Below, in pieces: positions 27,166-30,372 of a stretch of 30,372 nucleotides of DNA. The notes beneath the pieces were generated by a model. The model searched no databases and was not told the DNA's origin. It worked only from the letters and a program-made list of their open reading frames with translations. Numbering within the stretch: the first letter of the stretch is position 1; each line of letters begins with the position of its first letter. Source of the DNA: Seminavis robusta (taxonomy: Eukaryota > Bacillariophyta > Bacillariophyceae > Naviculales > Naviculaceae); contig CAICTM010001379.1 of assembly GCA_903772945.1 (NCBI GenBank), positions 1 through 30,372 of the forward strand, read 5' to 3'. A program made the position numbers and the translations under genes.

Positions 27166-29107
27166 TTAGACCGAAATGTCGTCGGACAAGAACCTGGCCT
27201 CAGCAACACTGGCAACAGGAACATCAGCAGTCATCGGCTCTGAGGTGCCCATACTGTCACTGTCATCGTCAAACTTGCCAGATTGGTCTTGTTGCAAGTT
27301 GAATGAGCGAATAGAGTCCTGCTTGAGCTGCACCCACTCTTCAATGCTATCTTCCTCACCATCCAACAAGGTCAATTCCCATCCAGCAAAGAACCTGGGC
27401 AGGAAGAACAGACGGGAGGGAATGCACAAGAAAGTCATGAAGGGGAAGGCAATGGAGATGGCCTTGACATTCATCACAACAAAGATACCAGCAAAGAAAC
27501 ACATTTGGAAGACGGTGTACATGTGAACTCTTTTGCTCTCCATGTACTTCAAGAAGACAGTCTCAGGGTAACGGCTTGGTGGCTGAAGAAGAGGAGGAAA
27601 CGGTTCCAGAACTGAATACCAGGCAAAGAAGACAGACCCATGAAGAGGAACACTCCATAAAGGACAGGAAGAGGGAGGAGCTTCAGAACACTCAAGGCAG
27701 CCATAGTCAATCCCAAGAAAAGATGAGAGAAGAACATGGTCAAACGAGTTTCCTGGACACTGAGGAATTCTCATGAGCATCCTTCTCGGCAAGGGAGTTC
27801 AAGTGGATAATGCAGGGAACAGTGGTAGCAACCAACCAGGGAAGACCCATCAATCCATTGACACAGTTAAAGAGACCATTCAAGCAGAGGTCGTAGTTGT
27901 AGGCTTCTCCATGGGTGAGCTTGTGGTGCTTGTGGTTGATCAAGTGCCAAGTGATTCCATTGTCAAGGTAGCAAAGCAAGAAGGCCATGATGGCAGGGCC
28001 AGCAGCAGCAAAGGGAGCCCAGCTTGGCACACCACCAAGGTCAACAAACCAGCTGCGGGCACCAACAGAGTCTTCTTGTTCAGGGCACTCGTCAGGCCAG
28101 AAAGTGTCACAGGCTTCAGTACAGCACTGGAAGCTTGGCTCAAACTTGTCTGGAACTTGGAGGCCTTCGGTCTGCACCTCAGGGAAGAGAAGTTCCTTGA
28201 TAAGAGTCCAGAAGACAACACTCATCGTGACAGCAAAGTCATGGACAGAAGTTCGGATCATGTCATTGCAGAAGAAGGAGGAGAACTTGAAGCTTCGGAA
28301 GAAGAAGATAAGGGCGGTGGTCCCAAAACCAAGGATAACACTCAAGAAACCAACAGTCAAGTATTCATAGTCAACCTCATCTTCGTATTCACCATGGCTC
28401 CTGTGGTTGGGGTCAAGGTAGCGAAGGATACCAGAAGGACTGAAAGGATCACCAACAGCGTCCATCACAAAGATGGCCACAATGAGCAAGGCAAAGATTT
28501 CATCAGTGAAACGGGTGGCCAAGCGGACATAGCGGGTCAAATCAAAGAACCCAGCAGCAAAGCAGTAACCAAAAAGCCAAATGGAGATCCAGGCATTCCA
28601 GTTGATATATTCAATGCCAGCACCTTCAGCAATGTTCTTGATAGCAGTAGAGATAGCCAAGGCGGGCCCAGTGGACCCAATGATACACATGGGCATTCCA
28701 CCAATGAGACTGTAGGCAATCCCAATCCAGGAAGTGGCAAGGATGGTTTCAATGGCACCCATCTTCTGGTTGGACATCTTTCCATAACTGGCACCGAAGG
28801 CCAAGGTAGGAGGGATGATGGAGATGAAAATCAAACAAGAGACAGCAATTGTCTTTTGGTTGAAGTTGGTCATCTCGGCAAACCAGTGGGTTCCAACAGT
28901 TCTCTTGATATCACCAAGGATACCAGTACCCCAAGGCTGGGCAGGAGCTAGGGCAACCTTTCCAGCGTTGGGATCAATCTCTTCATTGGTGGGATGGGTA
29001 GGTCGCTCGGGATGATCAGCTGCCTTGTACTCGACGGGAGTCCTCATGTGAGAGTCAGGGTTCACAATGTTGGCAGGGTGCTCGGTATGGACAAGTTTGT
29101 TGGGCAT
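27166..29107 (-). CDS. SLC4: SLC4-family bicarbonate transporter, complete length but with two frame breaks
   Basis: The single-exon gene starts at ATG 29107 and would encode about 647 residues if continuous. SLC4 hallmarks: first membrane helix at about 87-106 (IAVSCLIFISIIPPTLAFGA), IGSTGPALAIS at 143-153, further helices at about 172-190, 203-218, 250-270 and 364-385, then LDNGITWHLINHKHHKLTHG at 381-400 and NGLMGLPWLVATTV at 417-430, matching the conserved DxxIT / N-x-K / GLPW region of anion exchangers. A short acidic cytosolic tail follows. Diatom SLC4 proteins import HCO3- across the plasma membrane for the carbon-concentrating mechanism. The frame breaks twice. Near 27766 HLNSLAEKDAHE must step by one base to continue as LSVQETRLTMFF. 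Near 27580 FWNRFLLFFS must step again to continue as PSRYPETVFLKY. Each is repaired by assuming one lost base. Either this is a recent pseudogene or the sequence has indel errors. Confidence 0.85.
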
Positions 29108-29439
29108 GATGAAGTTGTTTCAAAGAAGATGGAGAGGTAGGCGAACAAGGGGTAGGCACACGAGGAGCTAAAGGCTTGCTGAAGGCTTGCTTGATTTCTC
29201 TCGAGGTGTTTGCCTTGAGGAAATTGAAATTGTGAGAAAAGGATGTGAAACCCAAAGCTGCCAAGATCTGCTCAAAGATTTTGTTTGGACTTCGGGACGA
29301 TGCAAAGCTGTCGTCAGCACGATGTCGAACTTGATGTGTGTAACGCTGACCGCCCCTCATCTGTGTTCCCATACTGTAATAAGAATCCTTCGTTGAAGTT
29401 AGAAGTCAGAAGGAAACGAGGAGCCCGTGCAAAGTTGCA

Positions 29440-29497
29440 ACGTCAGAAAATAATAGTAGCCTTCGGAACTCTATGGATCAATGCAATGTTAACGTCA
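29440..29497. promoter_or_regulatory. Pair of ACGTCA motifs (CCRE-type)
   Basis: Two ACGTCA hexamers in the same orientation are 52 bp apart, 333-390 bp upstream of the minus-strand SLC4 start codon. On the minus strand they read TGACGT. They are candidate bZIP sites. Confidence 0.45.
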
Positions 29498-29603
29498 GCT
29501 TGAAGAGAAGTGAACAGTTTCGTTCGCTATCCGTTTCTAGGACGTCCAGCTTCTTCCTATCTTCAAGAATGATTTAAAGCGGTGTTCCACCAAGGAGATT
29601 ACT

Positions 29604-29609
29604 TGACGC
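29604..29609 (+). promoter_or_regulatory. TGACGC motif (CCRE3-type)
   Basis: A single TGACGC near the middle of the divergent region. On its own it is weak evidence, and it matters only together with the three TGACGT-type sites. Confidence 0.35.
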
Positions 29610-29888
29610 AGAAGTCACACCACCGAGAACCAAAAGACAATGGTACAGGCTGTCTCCATCCAAAGGAGAGAAAGACAACATTGCGCTCAGACATGTCCGA
29701 CGACGAGACCTCTCCAAGGCTACCGGCAAATAAATGCTCTCGTGGATCAATGCATCGTCAGGATGAGCTGAAGGCGACCAGGCATCAATCCTTCGCGTTC
29801 GAGCCAACATAGTATCACGCATCGCCTCAATTGCCTTTCTCGTAGATTTTGTGTTGTTGGCGGAAGCCTCGCTACGGCACAGTGCGGA

Positions 29889-29894
29889 TGACGT
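29889..29894 (+). promoter_or_regulatory. TGACGT motif (CCRE1-type)
   Basis: TGACGT lies 261 bp upstream of the plus-strand SLC4 start codon and reads toward it, as the minus-strand reading of the ACGTCA pair does toward the other gene. Confidence 0.45.
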
Positions 29895-30154
29895 TAGCCT
29901 GTGCATTACTCCGCTGCAGCCATGTATCGTACGTTAGCTAGTACCGGAACAAGCCAAAAGTTGCAGCGGTGTTCTTCGCAATCCTGTAGTCTGACTGGAT
30001 CGACCACTTCCATTGCTTGCCAAACCAACTCTTCAGATCACATACTCACAATTTTGGTTTCTTTCACAACTCGAAGCAACACAACAGGAACTACAACGAA
30101 CCTTGCCAGTACTACTATTTCGCCCAACACTTCTCTATCTGACAAACTTCCATC

Positions 30155-30372
30155 ATGAAACTCGTCCAGACCGAACACCCTTCCTCCATTGCCAACCCTG
30201 ACTCGCACATGAAAACTGCCAAGGAGTACAAGGAAGGTGGCTCTCGCCCCACTCTTCCCACCAATGAAGAGATTGATCCCAACGCTGGAAAGGTTGCCCT
30301 AGCTCCTGCCCAGCCTTGGGGTACTGGTATCCTTGGTGATATCAAGAGAACTGTTGGAACCCACTGGTTTGC
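30155..30372 (+). CDS. SLC4: SLC4-family bicarbonate transporter, 5' end only
   Basis: ATG 30155 (catcATGAAAC) opens a frame that is still open at the window edge (72 codons). Residues 1-35 (MKLVQTEHPSSIANPDSHMK and on) align with the neighbouring transporter's N-terminus but differ at many positions and are a few residues shorter. From PTNEEIDPNAGKVALAPAQP onward the two proteins are identical. The DNA is identical too, over 117 bases (30256-30372 against the complement of 28878-28994). The protein is truncated only by the window. No membrane helix is reached. Its role should be the same as its paralogue's, and if its own frame is intact it may be the functional member of the pair. Confidence 0.85.
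   Translation, partial: MKLVQTEHPSSIANPDSHMKTAKEYKEGGSRPTLPTNEEIDPNAGKVALAPAQPWGTGILGDIKRTVGTHWF

Larger units (their letters stand above)
29108..30154. promoter_or_regulatory. Shared divergent upstream region of the two SLC4 genes, with CO2/cAMP-responsive-type motifs
   Basis: The 1047 bp between the two head-to-head start codons contain no credible gene. They do contain ACGTCA at 29440-29445 and 29492-29497, TGACGC at 29604-29609 and TGACGT at 29889-29894. TGACGT, ACGTCA and TGACGC are the three CO2/cAMP-responsive element cores described upstream of the carbonic anhydrase gene of Phaeodactylum, where a bZIP factor represses transcription at high CO2. Chance alone would give about half a TGACGT/ACGTCA site here, and three are present. 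I infer that the pair is co-regulated by CO2. This has not been tested. Confidence 0.55.

Noticed and set aside
27773-28951. 392-codon plus-strand ORF
   Set aside because: It is the antisense of the SLC4 coding region. Its composition is that of a shadow frame, and the minus-strand protein matches a known family.

Overview
The window reads as eukaryotic nuclear DNA, most likely from a diatom (probably a pennate one). Genes are interrupted by GT-AG introns of about 74-117 bp. The right end carries two copies of an SLC4-type bicarbonate transporter of the diatom kind. No bacterial operon structure, rRNA or tRNA was seen. The species is not identified.

The left half (about 1-15100) is repeat-rich and mobile. 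It holds a 389-bp miniature element with inverted ends (873-1261) and a 5.08-kb element bounded by nearly identical 252-bp terminal inverted repeats (2631-7712). The right part of the large element carries a decayed Ndc10/Crypton-like tyrosine-recombinase remnant and an open GCR1_C-like DNA-binding gene. A 461-bp miniature element packed with short palindromes follows (8127-8587), ending 163 bp before a host-like coiled-coil gene (8751-10196). Next comes a 4.24-kb two-gene DNA transposon (10844-15081). Its ends are 26-bp inverted repeats, and it encodes an intact 1028-codon DDE-like transposase and a convergent 187-codon accessory gene.

The right half (about 15380-30372) is host gene territory. 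It has a doubtful Cys/Asp-rich small ORF, a putative mitochondrial single-pass coiled-coil protein (16460-17464), and a secreted M3B/PepF-type metallopeptidase in four exons with one reading-frame break (17626-19869, minus). It also has a membrane-anchored RING-H2 E3 ligase in three exons (21771-22679), an unrecognised multi-exon membrane protein whose middle cannot be resolved (23433-25242), and an acidic coiled-coil protein (25595-26260, minus).

The window ends with a head-to-head pair of SLC4 transporters. The left copy (27166-29107, minus) is complete in length but carries two single-base frame breaks. The right copy (30155 onward, plus) is cut by the window edge. Their shared 1047-bp intergenic region contains three TGACGT/ACGTCA motifs and one TGACGC motif, the core sequences of CO2/cAMP-responsive elements described for diatom carbon-concentrating genes. 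The two coding sequences are identical over the last 117 bp visible but clearly diverged before that, which suggests gene conversion. The strongest leads are this promoter and conversion system, the inverted-repeat element carrying tyrosine-recombinase-family genes, and the intact two-gene transposon.
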